Shown: piece after piece, positions 1 to 12,184 of the stretch
Layout of the letters: each line of letters starts with the position of its first letter
Position numbering within the stretch: position 1 is the first letter of the stretch
Origin: Lysobacteraceae bacterium
GTDB lineage: Bacteria > Pseudomonadota > Gammaproteobacteria > Xanthomonadales > Ahniellaceae
Direction: 5' to 3'
NCBI GenBank assembly: GCA_002995625.1
Contig: PVBP01000011.1
Location: 1-58,339 of the forward strand
Length of the DNA: 58,339 nt
The notes under the pieces: generated by a model
Told to the model about the DNA's origin: nothing
Database searches by the model: none
Seen by the model: the letters and a program-made list of their open reading frames with translations, nothing else
Made by a program: the position numbers and the translations under genes

Positions 1-57
1 TGCCCCGTTCGGGGCCAGCCACGGCGCGCTCGTTCGCAAGGCTCGGCGGTGCGGATC

Positions 58-1059
58 TCAGCCGCAGCTGCCCTTCGGCGGGTTCCGCTCGAGGCTCTGC
101 AGGCGGCTTTCCCAGTCCGCGATCTTGCGCGCGAGCGTGGTCGTCTCGATCAGCAGGTTGCGCGTGGCGCCGAGCGCGAGGGTCGCGGACGAGCCCACCT
201 GGCCGGCTGCGACGGGGACGCCGCCCGCCTCGGCCCGCATCCGCTCGGCGAAGGCGGCATGGTCCCGGGCCACCTTGCGGCGCTGGTCGAGGTGGGCGGA
301 TGCGCGGGTGAGGTGTCCAGGCAGCAACGCGACGTGCGCGCGCGCCCGCTCGAGGTCCAACGCGTGGATCGCCCGCGCGTCCGGGTATTCGCCCTCCTCG
401 CCGCAGTCGACCATGCGCACGGCGTTCTTCCTCGGCGCCTGCTCGGTGTCGAGCCGCGCATCCAGCTGCGCGTGGTCGCGGTCGATCTCGGCGTTGAGCG
501 CCGCGTAGGCCCGGCTCGCGCGCTCGACGTCTTCCGAGTGCTTGCGGGCGCGCTCGCCGGCCTCCGTCAGCAGTCGCTCGACCCGCGCCGCGTCGGCGCC
601 CGACGTGCCGGCCGGGGCGGTCATCCGCGCGAGTCCCTGGCTTCCCGCGGCCTTGCGCGCGAGCCAGGCGGCGCCCTCGTCGTCGTCCATGGCCTCGATC
701 TCGTCGAGGTCCTCGCCATCGAGGCCCATCTGGGCCAGCAGCCGGTCGGCCACCGCATCGTCGTCGGCCGCGTCGAGTTCCTCGTCGCTCATGCCGGTCA
801 TCGCGCGCACCTGCGCGCGGTGCGCGGCCTGCGCCGCGGTCGCGTTGGACGCGAACTCGCGGTCGACCGCGGCCTGCATGGCGTCGATGTCCCGCGTGAG
901 CGCCGCGGCGGCGGTCTCGATCCTCGAAAGGTCCACGGCCAGCTGGCGGGCGTTCCCGGGCAGGGTCGGCACGCGCTCGACGAGGCCGGAAAGGCCGCTC
1001 GCGGCGAGCGCAACGACGGGCACCGCGATCGACAGGATGAAGGCTGAGGTCTTGCGCAT
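58..1059 (-). CDS. Secreted helical protein of unknown function
   Basis: A 333-residue protein that I do not recognise. The first 20 or so residues (MRKTSAFILSIAVPVVALAA) form a basic then hydrophobic export signal, so a periplasmic or envelope location is likely. The rest looks almost entirely helical, with a strongly acidic patch around residues 95-130 (DAADDD, EAMDDDEG) and many Ala/Glu/Arg heptad-like stretches. Two cysteines (in VDCGEEG and in the final KGSCG) could form a disulfide. It is transcribed divergently from the gamma-glutamyltransferase gene at 1227, with about 167 bp between them that must hold both promoters. The reading frame is supported by the signal peptide and sensible composition; the opposite-strand frames lack both. 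Confidence 0.7.
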   Translation of the reverse strand: MRKTSAFILSIAVPVVALAASGLSGLVERVPTLPGNARQLAVDLSRIETAAAALTRDIDAMQAAVDREFASNATAAQAAHRAQVRAMTGMSDEELDAADDDAVADRLLAQMGLDGEDLDEIEAMDDDEGAAWLARKAAGSQGLARMTAPAGTSGADAARVERLLTEAGERARKHSEDVERASRAYAALNAEIDRDHAQLDARLDTEQAPRKNAVRMVDCGEEGEYPDARAIHALDLERARAHVALLPGHLTRASAHLDQRRKVARDHAAFAERMRAEAGGVPVAAGQVGSSATLALGATRNLLIETTTLARKIADWESRLQSLERNPPKGSCG

Positions 1060-1226
1060 GGCTCGGGTCTCCGGGTGGGTGTTCGGCCCCTGTTACGCGG
1101 AACGGCCCGCGGTCCCCCAACCGCGCGGCACGGACGCCGCCCGGCCCGCTCGCATCGCGAAAAGCGCATACGATCCGCGTCCGGGCCGGATCCGACGCCC
1201 TACCCCCCACCCAAGGAGGACACCCG

Positions 1227-2939
1227 ATGCCCAGTCGCATGGCCGTGGCCGCAGCGATCACGCTCGCAATGACGACGCTCGGCGCCGAGGCCGCCGACCG
1301 CTCGGTCGATCGCGGCTTCGCGACGCGCTCGGAGGTGATCGGCGCGAACGGCATGGTCGCGACCAGCCATCCGCTCGCGACCCAGATCGGGCTCGAGGTG
1401 CTGAAGGCCGGCGGCACGGCGATCGACGCGGCGATCGCGGCCAACGCGGCGCTGGGCCTGATGGAGCCGACCGGCTGCGGCATCGGAGGCGACCTCTTCG
1501 CGATCGTCTGGGACCCGAAGACCCGGCGGCTCCACGGCTACAACGGCTCGGGTCGCTCGCCGAGGGGCCTGTCGCGCGCGTGGTTCGACGAGCAGGGCAT
1601 CGACCGCATTCCGTCGTTCGGGCCGCTGCCGGTCACGGTGCCCGGCGCGGTCGACGGCTGGTTCGCATTGCACGGGCGCTTCGGCCGCAAGCCGATGGCC
1701 GAGCTGCTCGCGCCGACCGTGCGCTACGCGCGCGAGGGCCATCCGGTGCCGGCGGTGATCGCCGAGGCCTGGGCGATCTCGGTGCGGCGCTACGCCGATT
1801 TCGAGGGCTTCAAGGCGCAGTTCACGATCGACGGCCGCGCGCCGGCCAAGGGCGAGATCTGGAAGAACCCGAACCTCGCGCGCACGCTCGAGCGCATCGG
1901 GCGCGAGGGGCGCGACGCCTTCTACCGCGGCGAGATCCCCGCGACCGTCGAGCGCTACATGAAGGCCCAGGGCGGCTTCCTCGCCGCGAGCGACTTCGCG
2001 GCGCATCGCGGCGAGTGGGTCGATCCGGTCTCGATCGACTACCGAGGCGTCCGCGTCTGGCAGATCCCGCCGAACGGGCAGGGCATCGCGGGGCTTCAGA
2101 TCCTGAAGATGCTGGAGGGATTCGATCTCTCCGGCATGTCGCCGACCGACCCGCGCTACGTGCACCTGTTCGTCGAGGCCAAGAGGCTGGCCTTCGAGGA
2201 CCGCGCGCGCTGGTATGCCGACCCGGCCTTCTTCCGCGCGCCGGTCGCCGAACTGCTGTCCGACCGCTATGCGGCCGAACGCCGCAGGCTGATCGATCCC
2301 GAGCGCGCGCAACTGAAGGTCGCGCCCGGGAATCCGGTGCTCGACACCGGCGACACGATCTATCTCGCGACCGCGGACAAGGACGGGATGATGGTCTCGC
2401 TGATCCAGTCGAACTACCGCGGCATGGGCTCGGGCATGACGCCGCCGGGGCTCGGCTTCATGCTGCAGAACCGCGGCGAGCAGTTCGCGCTGGTCGCGGG
2501 CCACCCGAACGAGTACGCGCCCGGCAAGCGGCCGTTCCACACGATCATCCCGGGCTTCGCGACGAAGGACGGCGAGCCGTGGCTCGCGTTCGGCGTGATG
2601 GGCGGCGCGATGCAGCCGCAGGGCCACGCCCAGATCATCGTCAACCTGATCGACTTCGGCCTGAACCTGCAGGAAGCGGGCGACGCGCCGCGGATCCACC
2701 ACGGCGGCTCGACCGAGCCCGAGGGGCAGGTGGCCGCGATGGCCGACGGCGGCGTCGTCAACCTCGAGAGCAGCTTCCCGCACGACACGCGCCGCGAGCT
2801 GCTGCGCCGCGGCCATCGCCTGCAGGACGCGCCGGCGAGCCTCTACGGCGGCTACCAGGCGGTGATGCGCGATCCGAAGACCGGCGTCTACTTCGGCGCC
2901 AGCGAGTCGCGCAAGGACGGGCACGCGGCGGGGTATTGA
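1227..2939 (+). CDS. ggt: Gamma-glutamyltransferase (gamma-glutamyl transpeptidase)
   Basis: A 570-residue member of the Ntn-hydrolase gamma-glutamyltransferase family, which cleaves glutathione and other gamma-glutamyl compounds in the periplasm. The N-terminus has a signal peptide (about residues 1-23, ending GAEA). The family opening motif is seen as NGMVATSHPLAT and the region GGTAIDAAIAANAALGLMEP. The autoprocessing and catalytic threonine is most likely Thr377 in LDTGDTIYLATAD, followed by SLIQSNYRGMGSG, the usual start of the small subunit. Length fits the family. The start is fixed by a strong AAGGAGGA ribosome site seven bases before the ATG. It stands alone between a divergent unknown gene and the beta-helix protein. 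Confidence 0.95.
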   Translation: MPSRMAVAAAITLAMTTLGAEAADRSVDRGFATRSEVIGANGMVATSHPLATQIGLEVLKAGGTAIDAAIAANAALGLMEPTGCGIGGDLFAIVWDPKTRRLHGYNGSGRSPRGLSRAWFDEQGIDRIPSFGPLPVTVPGAVDGWFALHGRFGRKPMAELLAPTVRYAREGHPVPAVIAEAWAISVRRYADFEGFKAQFTIDGRAPAKGEIWKNPNLARTLERIGREGRDAFYRGEIPATVERYMKAQGGFLAASDFAAHRGEWVDPVSIDYRGVRVWQIPPNGQGIAGLQILKMLEGFDLSGMSPTDPRYVHLFVEAKRLAFEDRARWYADPAFFRAPVAELLSDRYAAERRRLIDPERAQLKVAPGNPVLDTGDTIYLATADKDGMMVSLIQSNYRGMGSGMTPPGLGFMLQNRGEQFALVAGHPNEYAPGKRPFHTIIPGFATKDGEPWLAFGVMGGAMQPQGHAQIIVNLIDFGLNLQEAGDAPRIHHGGSTEPEGQVAAMADGGVVNLESSFPHDTRRELLRRGHRLQDAPASLYGGYQAVMRDPKTGVYFGASESRKDGHAAGY

Positions 2940-3051
2940 CCGCGAGGCGGCGAGCGACGCCGAAGCCGCGATTCGACCGGGTCGGCTGCCCGTTGAGGGA
3001 TTCCGGCCCGGTCTGCGTAACGAGGGCTACGTCGATCCTGGAGTGGCCCCG

Positions 3052-4719
3052 ATGCGCGCCCGACTTTCCGTCATCCTGCTCTCCATCCTCGCCATGCTCG
3101 CGCCTGCCGCCGGCTCGGCCGCCGTCTTCAGCGTGGGCACCGCGCCGGGCTGCACGCACCCGACGCTGGCCGGCGCTCTCGCCGCGGCCGTGGCGAATGG
3201 CCCGGGCGAGGATTTCATCCTGCTGAGCGCGCCGATCAGCGGCGTCGCGATCGACACCAGCGGCACCGACCTCGTGATCGCCGGCGGCTACACGAACTGC
3301 GCTGGCTCGCCGACGCCGTCGAGCCGGACGGTCCTGACCGGCAACGGGATCGCGCCGGTGATCCAGACCAGCGGCCGCAATCTGCGCCTGCGCAACCTGA
3401 CCCTGACCGGCGGCGGCACCACGAACCTGGTCGGCCCAGGGAACATCGTCGTGGGCGGCGGCGTGTCGGTCACGAACGGCATCCTCGACATCGACGACAG
3501 CACGATCGAGAACAACCGGGCGTCGATCGGTGGCGGTGTCGCGGTCGTCGGCGCCAACGCGGTCGCCGTGCTCGGCGGAGGAACCGAGATCCTGTTCAAC
3601 GAGGCAGGCGTGGGCGGCGGCATGTATTTCGCCGGGAACGTGCTGCGAATCAGCTACACCCGGCCCGGGGCGTTCATCGGCTTCAACCGGGCGGTGACGC
3701 TGCGAGGCACGGCCGGGAAGGGCGGTGGCCTGTACGTCGATCGCGTCACCGGGACCGGTGGCAGCACGGTGCTGGTCGGGCCGGTGTCTTGGGAAGTGGG
3801 GCAGCCGTTTCCCCAGACCGTGGGCTTCCGGTTGGTCGACAACGAGTCGAGTGGCAACGGGGCTGGCCTTTACGTCTTCGGCTCGTCGGTCGACGCGGCG
3901 GAGACGGTCATCGCCGGAAATCGCGCGCCGAGCGGTGTTGGCGGCGGGGTGTATCTGGACGCTGCGACGCTGCGGATGTATCGACTGGACCCCGCCGCGT
4001 TCGGACCGCCGACCCCGAAGTGCCCGGCGCACACGTGCGCCCGGCTTCGAGACAACCTCTCGCTCGAAGGCGGAGCCCTCTTCGTCTCGAGCGGTTCCCG
4101 GGCCGAGATCGCGCAGGCGTTGATCACGGAGAATCGCGCCGCGACCGGCGCGGTCGTCCGAACGGACGACGCCCCCAACCTCGCGAACCTGACCCTGCGC
4201 ATCGACAGCAGCGTGGTCGCCCTCAATCGCTGCACCGCGGGGTTCACGAACGCCTGCGGGATCCTCGATCTCGGCGCCGGGCGTGCCGAGCTCCGCTTCG
4301 TGACCTTCGCCGACAACACGTTCGAGCCGATCCCGACCCCGATCAACCTGATCAAGGGGCCCGGATCGCTGGTCGTGAAGTCCTCGATCCTGCGACCGGC
4401 AGCCGGCACCGCCCTGTATGCCGCTTCGAACCCAGCGCCGACCGTCACCGCGGATTGCAACGCGGCGCCGAGTCCCGGCTTCGGGAGCCGGCCGCTCGCG
4501 ACGATGCCGACCTTCCCGGCGGCGCCCGCCTCGTACCGCCCCGACGAGACCAGCGCCGCGATCGATCACTGCGACGGGCCGGGACCGGCCGAGAGCGGCT
4601 ATCTCGATCCGAACCTCGATTCCCGCGGGACCGACAATCCCGACCGGCCGAACGGCTTCGGCGTCTTCGACATCGGCGCCTACGAGACGCAGCCGCTGCT
4701 GCGGAACGGCTTCGAGTGA
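3052..4719 (+). CDS. Exported right-handed parallel beta-helix protein with C-terminal NGFE tail
   Basis: A 555-residue exported protein. It starts with a clear signal peptide (MRARLSVILLSILAMLAPAAGSAA) and continues as Gly/Asn/Val-rich repeats such as LRLRNLTLTGGG, ENNRASIGGGVAV and LRIDSSVVALNRC, typical of pectate-lyase-like parallel beta-helices (choice-of-anchor polymorphic repeat families). Four or more cysteines suggest disulfides outside the cytoplasm. The extreme C-terminus is LLRNGFE-stop, a tail it shares with the proteins at 20291 and 27041. The ATG at 3052 is preferred over an in-frame GTG nine bases upstream because GGAG lies at the right distance. Enzymatic activity cannot be predicted; an adhesin or surface structural role is equally possible. 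Confidence 0.85.
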   Translation: MRARLSVILLSILAMLAPAAGSAAVFSVGTAPGCTHPTLAGALAAAVANGPGEDFILLSAPISGVAIDTSGTDLVIAGGYTNCAGSPTPSSRTVLTGNGIAPVIQTSGRNLRLRNLTLTGGGTTNLVGPGNIVVGGGVSVTNGILDIDDSTIENNRASIGGGVAVVGANAVAVLGGGTEILFNEAGVGGGMYFAGNVLRISYTRPGAFIGFNRAVTLRGTAGKGGGLYVDRVTGTGGSTVLVGPVSWEVGQPFPQTVGFRLVDNESSGNGAGLYVFGSSVDAAETVIAGNRAPSGVGGGVYLDAATLRMYRLDPAAFGPPTPKCPAHTCARLRDNLSLEGGALFVSSGSRAEIAQALITENRAATGAVVRTDDAPNLANLTLRIDSSVVALNRCTAGFTNACGILDLGAGRAELRFVTFADNTFEPIPTPINLIKGPGSLVVKSSILRPAAGTALYAASNPAPTVTADCNAAPSPGFGSRPLATMPTFPAAPASYRPDETSAAIDHCDGPGPAESGYLDPNLDSRGTDNPDRPNGFGVFDIGAYETQPLLRNGFE

Positions 4720-4795
4720 GCCCGGCGGCGCGAGCGAGGCGGGCCGGCGGCCGGTCGACCGCCACCGCGGCGACTCGGTGACCGCAGCCGGCCGC

Positions 4796-7560
<2,765 letters not shown>

Positions 7561-7564
<4 letters not shown>

Positions 7565-8139
7565 GCCTCGAGCTGCTCCCGGATCCAGGCCCGCGCGAAG
7601 CGCAGATCGAGATCGACCGTGCGCGTCGAGAGACCGATCGCGGCGGCGACCTCCTCGCGCGTGAAGCCGCCGAAGTACGTGAGATCGACGACCTTGGCGC
7701 GCCGCGGGTCGGCGCTCGCGAGGGTCTCGAGCGCGTCGCTGATCCGGATCAGCCGCTCATCCGGATCGGGCGCGTGGCGATCGGCCTCGCCGAGCGTCGC
7801 GAGCTCGGCGCCGGCGCCGCGCTTGGCGGCCTGGCGCCTGCGCGCGTGGTCGACCAGTACCTGGCGCGTCGCCTGGGCGACGACGTGGAAGAAGTGGCGA
7901 CGGTCCTCCCACGACGCGTCGGCGCCGAGCAGGCGCAGCAGCGATTCGTGCGCGAGCTCGGTCGGGCTGATCGTCGCGCCGCCCTGCGCGGCGATCGATT
8001 GCGCCGCGATCCGGCGCACGCGCGCGTAGGCCTCGTCGATCAGCCGCTCGCGCGCGGCGAGGTCCCCGCCGCGCCAGGCGCGGATCAACTCGGTGAGGTC
8101 GCCGGCGTCACTCGGTCCGGGGGTCGCCATCGTCGTCAT
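7561..8139 (-). CDS. ECF-type RNA polymerase sigma factor paired with Ser/Thr kinase
   Basis: A 192-residue sigma-70 family protein of the extracytoplasmic type that is usually found next to Ser/Thr kinases (the TIGR02999-like group). Region 2 spans about residues 12-95, with the family block ISPTELAHESLLRLL and then HFFHVVAQATRQVLVDHARRR. Region 4 is the C-terminal helix-turn-helix around FTREEVAAAIGLSTRTVD. No anti-sigma gene lies next to it; instead the overlapping downstream gene encodes a membrane Ser/Thr kinase, so activation by phosphorylation is the natural hypothesis. The start could instead be the ATG at 8130, since neither ATG has a good ribosome site. Confidence 0.92.
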
Positions 8140-8265
8140 CGGGGCACCGGCGGCTGCCGGCGGCCCGATTGTGGCGCGACGCGACTGTCAAGGCACGGGG
8201 CCGTGTCACGGTCTCCAGGATCCGGTCGGGCGACGCAGCGGAGGCGGAAACGCGGCCCGCCGGAT

Positions 8266-9063
8266 TCACTCGATCGCGAACTCCAGCGGCCTGTCGCGGT
8301 AGCCCGCCGGGGCGCGGAAGAGGTCCGCCGGGATCGGACCGCGCGAGATGCCGGCGAACTCCGAGGTGTTGCGGCGGCCGTCCTCGAAATCGGTCGCGCG
8401 CAGCGGCACCCGGTTGTCGCGGAAGAAGCCCATGTCGATCGCGTTGCCGATCGGGCTCTTGGCCAGCGGTTCCATCCACGCCTCGCTCATCCGCATCACC
8501 TGCTCGAGGGTGCGCCGCTCGGCTGCGCCGAGCTCGTCGAGCACGGCGGGATCGGCGAGGCAGGTCTCGGCCACCACCTCGCCCATCACCACGGTCTCGA
8601 ACACGCGGCACGACCTGCCGGCCACGCGCAGCGTGCGGCCGGTCTCGCTCATCCGCACCATCGGCGCGCCGCTGCCCGGAGCGCCGCCCGGCAGCATGCC
8701 GCCGATCAGCTCCTGCATCTGGGCGCGGACCTCGGGCGGCACGCTCGCGAGCGCGTCGTCGAGTCGCGACACCGCGCTGCCGAGCGATGCGCCGATCCGC
8801 TCGAGGTCGGCCCGGGTCATCCGCGAGTAGCGACGTTCGGCGTGGTCGAGGACCCAGATCGTCTCGGCGGCCGGATCGAAGATCACGCTGTTCGACCGGT
8901 CGGAATCGACGCGGACCTTGCCGTGGCCGACCAGGATCGAGCCGAGCGCGGGCGTGTCGCCCTCGACCTGGCGGAACTCGATGCGTGCGTCGGCCAGCAC
9001 GCCCGGTGCAACGACGAGCGCGAACAGCGGCGCGAGGATCGGAAGCAATCGACGAAGTCTCAT
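8266..9063 (-). CDS. Exported DUF4412-like protein
   Basis: A 265-residue protein with a clear signal peptide (MRLRRLLPILAPLFALVVAPGVLA). The mature part begins with beta-strand-rich sequence (ARIEFRQVEGD, GKVRVDSDRSNSVIFDP, TIWVLDHAERRYSRM) of the kind seen in DUF4412 proteins, which have a LolA/LolB-like half-barrel look. A disulfide between the cysteines in GRSCRVFE and ETCLAD is plausible. The start at 9063 is preferred to an in-frame ATG 87 bases upstream because the signal peptide then begins at residue 1 and a GGAG site precedes it. Function is unknown. It follows the GYF_2-AIM24 gene on the same strand with about 120 bp between them. Confidence 0.75.
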   Translation of the reverse strand: MRLRRLLPILAPLFALVVAPGVLADARIEFRQVEGDTPALGSILVGHGKVRVDSDRSNSVIFDPAAETIWVLDHAERRYSRMTRADLERIGASLGSAVSRLDDALASVPPEVRAQMQELIGGMLPGGAPGSGAPMVRMSETGRTLRVAGRSCRVFETVVMGEVVAETCLADPAVLDELGAAERRTLEQVMRMSEAWMEPLAKSPIGNAIDMGFFRDNRVPLRATDFEDGRRNTSEFAGISRGPIPADLFRAPAGYRDRPLEFAIE

Positions 9064-9183
9064 GGTGGGGCTCCGGTGGCGGTGCAGGATGATCCGCGGA
9101 TTCGCCGGATCACTCGCCCCCATACGAGTCCCGCCGCGCGATCCGGACACGCCGCTCCGGGTCGCGCCGGCCGACGCGGGCGC

Positions 9184-10191
9184 TCAGAGCCGCCGGTCGC
9201 CCGAGATCAGCCCGCCGAGGCCGCCCAGCACCGAACCCTCGTCGCGCGAGCCGCCGCGCTGCCAGGCCGCCATCAGCATGCGCCCCGCGAGGCGCGAGAA
9301 CGGCAACGATTGCAGCCACACGTGTCCCGGGCCCTTCAGCTCGGCGAAGAACACCCCTTCGCCGCCGAACAGCACGCTCTTGATGCCGCCGACCGCGCGC
9401 ACGTCGAAGCCGACGCCCTCGGTGAAGGCGACCACGCAGCCGGTATCGACGTGGATCGTCTCGCCGGGCGCGAGCTCGCGTTCGGTCACGGTGCCGCCGG
9501 CATGCATGAAGACGATGCCGTCGCCCTCGATCTTCTGCATGATGAAGCCCTCGCCGCCAAAGAGTCCGGTGAGGATCCGGCGCTGGAACCAGATCCCGAT
9601 CGAGGCGCCGCGCGCCGCGCACAGGAACGAATCCTTCTGGCAGATGATCCGCTGGCCATGGCGCGCGAGCGGCAGCGGGATGATCGTGCCCGGGTACGGC
9701 GCCGCGAACGCCGCCTTCGCCTTGCCCGCGCTCTCGTTCACGAACATCGTGATGAACAGGCTCTCGCCGGTCAGGACGCGCTTGCCGGCCGACAGCAGCT
9801 GGTCGACGAAGCGGCCGCCCTGACCCGAATGCGAGCCGTCGCCGAACACCGTCTCCATCCGCACGGTCGCGTCCTTGTACATCATCGCGCCGGCCTCGGA
9901 GATCACCGCCTCGCCCGGGTCGAGCTCGACCTCGACGAACTGCATGTCCTCGCCGTGGATCCGGTAGTCGATCACGTCGGCGCTGCGCCGGCCGGGCGGC
10001 GGCGGCGATACGGGCGTGATCGCGGTCGGCTCGGGTCCGGACAGCTCCGGGACGTCGGCGATCGGCGCCCACTCGGCGAAGCCGGCGCGCCAGCAATGTC
10101 CGCCGGGGATCTCGCGGGCCTTGGCGCGCGCGGCGAGCAGGTCGAGCGGTCCGAACTGCTGGCCGTTGAAGGCGAGGTACCACTGGGTCAT
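9184..10191 (-). CDS. AIM24/TIGR00266-family protein with N-terminal GYF_2 domain
   Basis: A 335-residue protein with two parts. Residues 1-52 (MTQWYLAFNGQQFGPLDL to FAEWAPIADVPE) match the GYF_2 (DUF4339) domain, which binds peptides. Residues about 75-335 form the AIM24/TIGR00266 beta-rich fold, with the typical runs MQFVEVELDPGEAVISEAG, RHGQRIICQKDSFLCA and EGFIMQKIEGDG. Members have no agreed function; they are often found near membrane or secretion proteins. The start at 10191 is supported by a GAGGAG site and by the GYF_2 motif beginning at residue 3. The next gene upstream (10264-10968) lies on the same strand 72 bp away, so an operon is likely. Confidence 0.88.
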   Translation of the reverse strand: MTQWYLAFNGQQFGPLDLLAARAKAREIPGGHCWRAGFAEWAPIADVPELSGPEPTAITPVSPPPPGRRSADVIDYRIHGEDMQFVEVELDPGEAVISEAGAMMYKDATVRMETVFGDGSHSGQGGRFVDQLLSAGKRVLTGESLFITMFVNESAGKAKAAFAAPYPGTIIPLPLARHGQRIICQKDSFLCAARGASIGIWFQRRILTGLFGGEGFIMQKIEGDGIVFMHAGGTVTERELAPGETIHVDTGCVVAFTEGVGFDVRAVGGIKSVLFGGEGVFFAELKGPGHVWLQSLPFSRLAGRMLMAAWQRGGSRDEGSVLGGLGGLISGDRRL

Positions 10192-10263
10192 GCGGGTCTC
10201 CTCAGGTGAGTCGTGGCCGGACGCCGATGGCGGCATCGCACCGGGGGGCAGTCCGGTCGGCGC

Positions 10264-10968
10264 TCAGGCGAACCCGAGCTGCCGGTGGATCGCCTCGCGC
10301 TGGTCCGGCGCGAGCGACAGCCGGGTCGCGAGCGTGTCGAGCCAGGCGCGCTCGGCGTCGGTGTCGAGCGTGATCGCGAGGCACGAGGCGGCGTAGACGT
10401 CCGCGGCGATCTCGGGCCGGGTCGCGCGGACGATCGCGGCGAGCGACTTCGGCTCGTCGAGCTCGGCGCGCAGGAAGTCGGTGGTCTCGGTGTCGAGCCC
10501 GGCGTCCTGCGCCCGCGCGAGGATCGTCGCGCGCTCGGCGTCGTCGATCAGGCCGTCGGCCGCGGCGGCCGCGATCATCGCCTGCACCAGCAGCAGCATG
10601 TCCTGCTGGCGCGGGTCGAGGGCCTCGCTCCCCGTGGCCGGCGTCGCCGGCGGCGGCGCCGGCGGTTGCATCGCGCTTGGCGGTGGCGGCGGCGGCGACG
10701 GCGTCGCCATGGGCACCGGGGGCGGGACCGGCATTGGCGTCCCCATGGCCGCGCCGGACGGCGCTCCCGCGGCAGCCCCCTTCTTGCTGTAGTGGTCCCA
10801 GGCGGCCCAGGCCACGCCCAGGAGGCCGATCCCGATCTGGGCCTTGGTCGTCGGGCTCAGCCCGCCCAGCAGGCCGCCGGCGCCCTTGCCACGGCGCTGC
10901 CGGCCGCCGAAGCTGCCTCCCATGCTGCCGCCGAGGATGCTTCCGAGGAGTCGCTGGGGATCGAGCAT
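10264..10968 (-). CDS. TerB/DUF533-like protein
   Basis: A 234-residue protein. The N-terminal third is glycine-rich (MLDPQRLLGSILGGSMGGS) followed by a short hydrophobic stretch (IGIGLLGVAWAAW). A long Pro-rich linker comes next (about residues 80-115). The C-terminal 110 residues (DMLLLVQAMIAAAAADGLIDDAER to QREAIHRQLGFA) match the DUF533 branch of the TerB-like helical fold, as in E. coli YebE. The family is a membrane-associated protein of unknown job. The start follows a GGAGA site. It is divergent from the diacylglycerol kinase gene at 11134, leaving about 165 bp for two promoters. Confidence 0.85.
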   Translation of the reverse strand: MLDPQRLLGSILGGSMGGSFGGRQRRGKGAGGLLGGLSPTTKAQIGIGLLGVAWAAWDHYSKKGAAAGAPSGAAMGTPMPVPPPVPMATPSPPPPPPSAMQPPAPPPATPATGSEALDPRQQDMLLLVQAMIAAAAADGLIDDAERATILARAQDAGLDTETTDFLRAELDEPKSLAAIVRATRPEIAADVYAASCLAITLDTDAERAWLDTLATRLSLAPDQREAIHRQLGFA

Positions 10969-11133
10969 CGAGGGTCTCCGGGGGCCGGGAAGTCGGGTCC
11001 CGGGCAACCCCGGGCGCGCGGACTATGGCAGGTGGCCGGCCCGAAACAAGACCCGCAGGACGCGGTCGTCGATGACCGTCGCGCGCCGGTTCGGTCGTCG
11101 TTAGGCTTCGCGCCAGCTTCCCGGGGCAGACCC

Positions 11134-11514
11134 ATGGCCGACGGCAAACCGAGTCTCGTCCCGCGCGGTCCACGACGGATGTGGGCCGCGACCCAATGGT
11201 CGTGGCGCGGCCTGGTCGAGGCATTCCGGCACGAGAGTTCGTTCCGGCTCGAGGTGTACCTGTTCGTGGTGCTGGCGCCGGTCGGCCTCGCGTTCGGCTC
11301 GAATGCCGTCGAACGGGCCCTGCTGGTGGGCTCGCTGCTGCTGGTGCTGGTCGTCGAGCTGCTGAACTCCGCGATCGAGGCGGTGGTGGACAAGGCCTCG
11401 CCGGAGTTCCATGAACTCGCCGGCCGCGCCAAGGACATCGGTTCGGCGGCGGTGTTCGTGTCGATGCTGAACGTGCTGCTGTGCTGGGGACTGGTGCTCG
11501 CCGACCGCCTCTAG
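11134..11514 (+). CDS. dgkA: Diacylglycerol kinase
   Basis: A 126-residue integral membrane enzyme that phosphorylates diacylglycerol to phosphatidic acid using ATP, recycling the diacylglycerol left by periplasmic glycan synthesis. Family hallmarks are present: the N-terminal amphipathic stretch with EAFRHESSFRLE, and the active-site block VVELLNSAIEAVVDKAS. Three membrane segments are visible (about residues 36-53, 58-76 and 103-123). Length agrees with the E. coli protein (about 122). It is the first rightward gene of the 11134-15351 block; the LemA gene follows 42 bp later but is probably a separate unit by function. Confidence 0.93.
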   Translation: MADGKPSLVPRGPRRMWAATQWSWRGLVEAFRHESSFRLEVYLFVVLAPVGLAFGSNAVERALLVGSLLLVLVVELLNSAIEAVVDKASPEFHELAGRAKDIGSAAVFVSMLNVLLCWGLVLADRL

Positions 11515-11556
11515 CGGTTGCAGCGGGCGTGGCTGTGACAATCGGTGGAGAGAGCA

Positions 11557-12174
11557 ATGGACGGTTTTCGTGCGATCGTGGTCGCGATGCTGGCGGCGCT
11601 GCTGGCCGGCTGCGGCTACAACGACATCCAGCGCGCCGACGAGGCGACCAAGGCGGCCTGGTCCGAGGTCGTCAACCAGTACCAGCGACGCGCCGACCTG
11701 ATCCCGAACCTGGTCGCGACGGTCAAGGCCTTCGCGGCCCAGGAGGAGCGGGTCCTGACCGAGGTCACCGAGGCGCGGGCACGGGTCGGCGCGATGCAGG
11801 TGACGCCCGAGATGGCGAGCGATCCGGCCGCGCTGGCTGCATTCCAGGCCGCTCAGGGACAGCTCGGCAGCGCGCTGTCCCGGTTGCTGGCCGTGGTCGA
11901 GGCCTATCCGGACCTCAAGTCGAACCAGAACTTCCTCGACCTCCAGGCGCAGCTCGAGGGCACCGAGAACCGGATCGCGGTCGCGCGCAAGCGCTACATC
12001 GACGCGGTCGAGGCCCACAACGTGCTCGTGCGCCAGTTCCCGGTCAACCTGACCGCGATGGTCTTCGGCTACAAGGTCAAGCCGAACTTCTCGGTTGACG
12101 ACGAGGCCGGGATCGCGCGCCCGCCGACGGTCGACTTCGGCCGCGAGCCGGCGCCCGCGCCGGCCGGCGGCTGA
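11557..12174 (+). CDS. lemA: LemA family protein, predicted lipoprotein
   Basis: A 205-residue LemA family protein. The N-terminus is a lipoprotein signal with lipobox LLAGCG, where the cysteine at residue 17 would be acylated; many LemA proteins instead carry a plain N-terminal membrane anchor. The body shows the family helical core: DEATKAAWSEVVNQYQRRAD, LIPNLVATVKAFAAQEE and YPDLKSNQNFLDLQAQLEG. ATG 11557 is chosen over an in-frame GTG at 11545 because the GGAGAG site falls between them. It leads a three-gene operon with two TPM-domain genes (gaps of 10 bp and an overlap), an arrangement common in bacteria whose biochemical role is still unclear. Confidence 0.92.
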   Translation: MDGFRAIVVAMLAALLAGCGYNDIQRADEATKAAWSEVVNQYQRRADLIPNLVATVKAFAAQEERVLTEVTEARARVGAMQVTPEMASDPAALAAFQAAQGQLGSALSRLLAVVEAYPDLKSNQNFLDLQAQLEGTENRIAVARKRYIDAVEAHNVLVRQFPVNLTAMVFGYKVKPNFSVDDEAGIARPPTVDFGREPAPAPAGG

Positions 12175-12184
12175 CGCCGCGGAC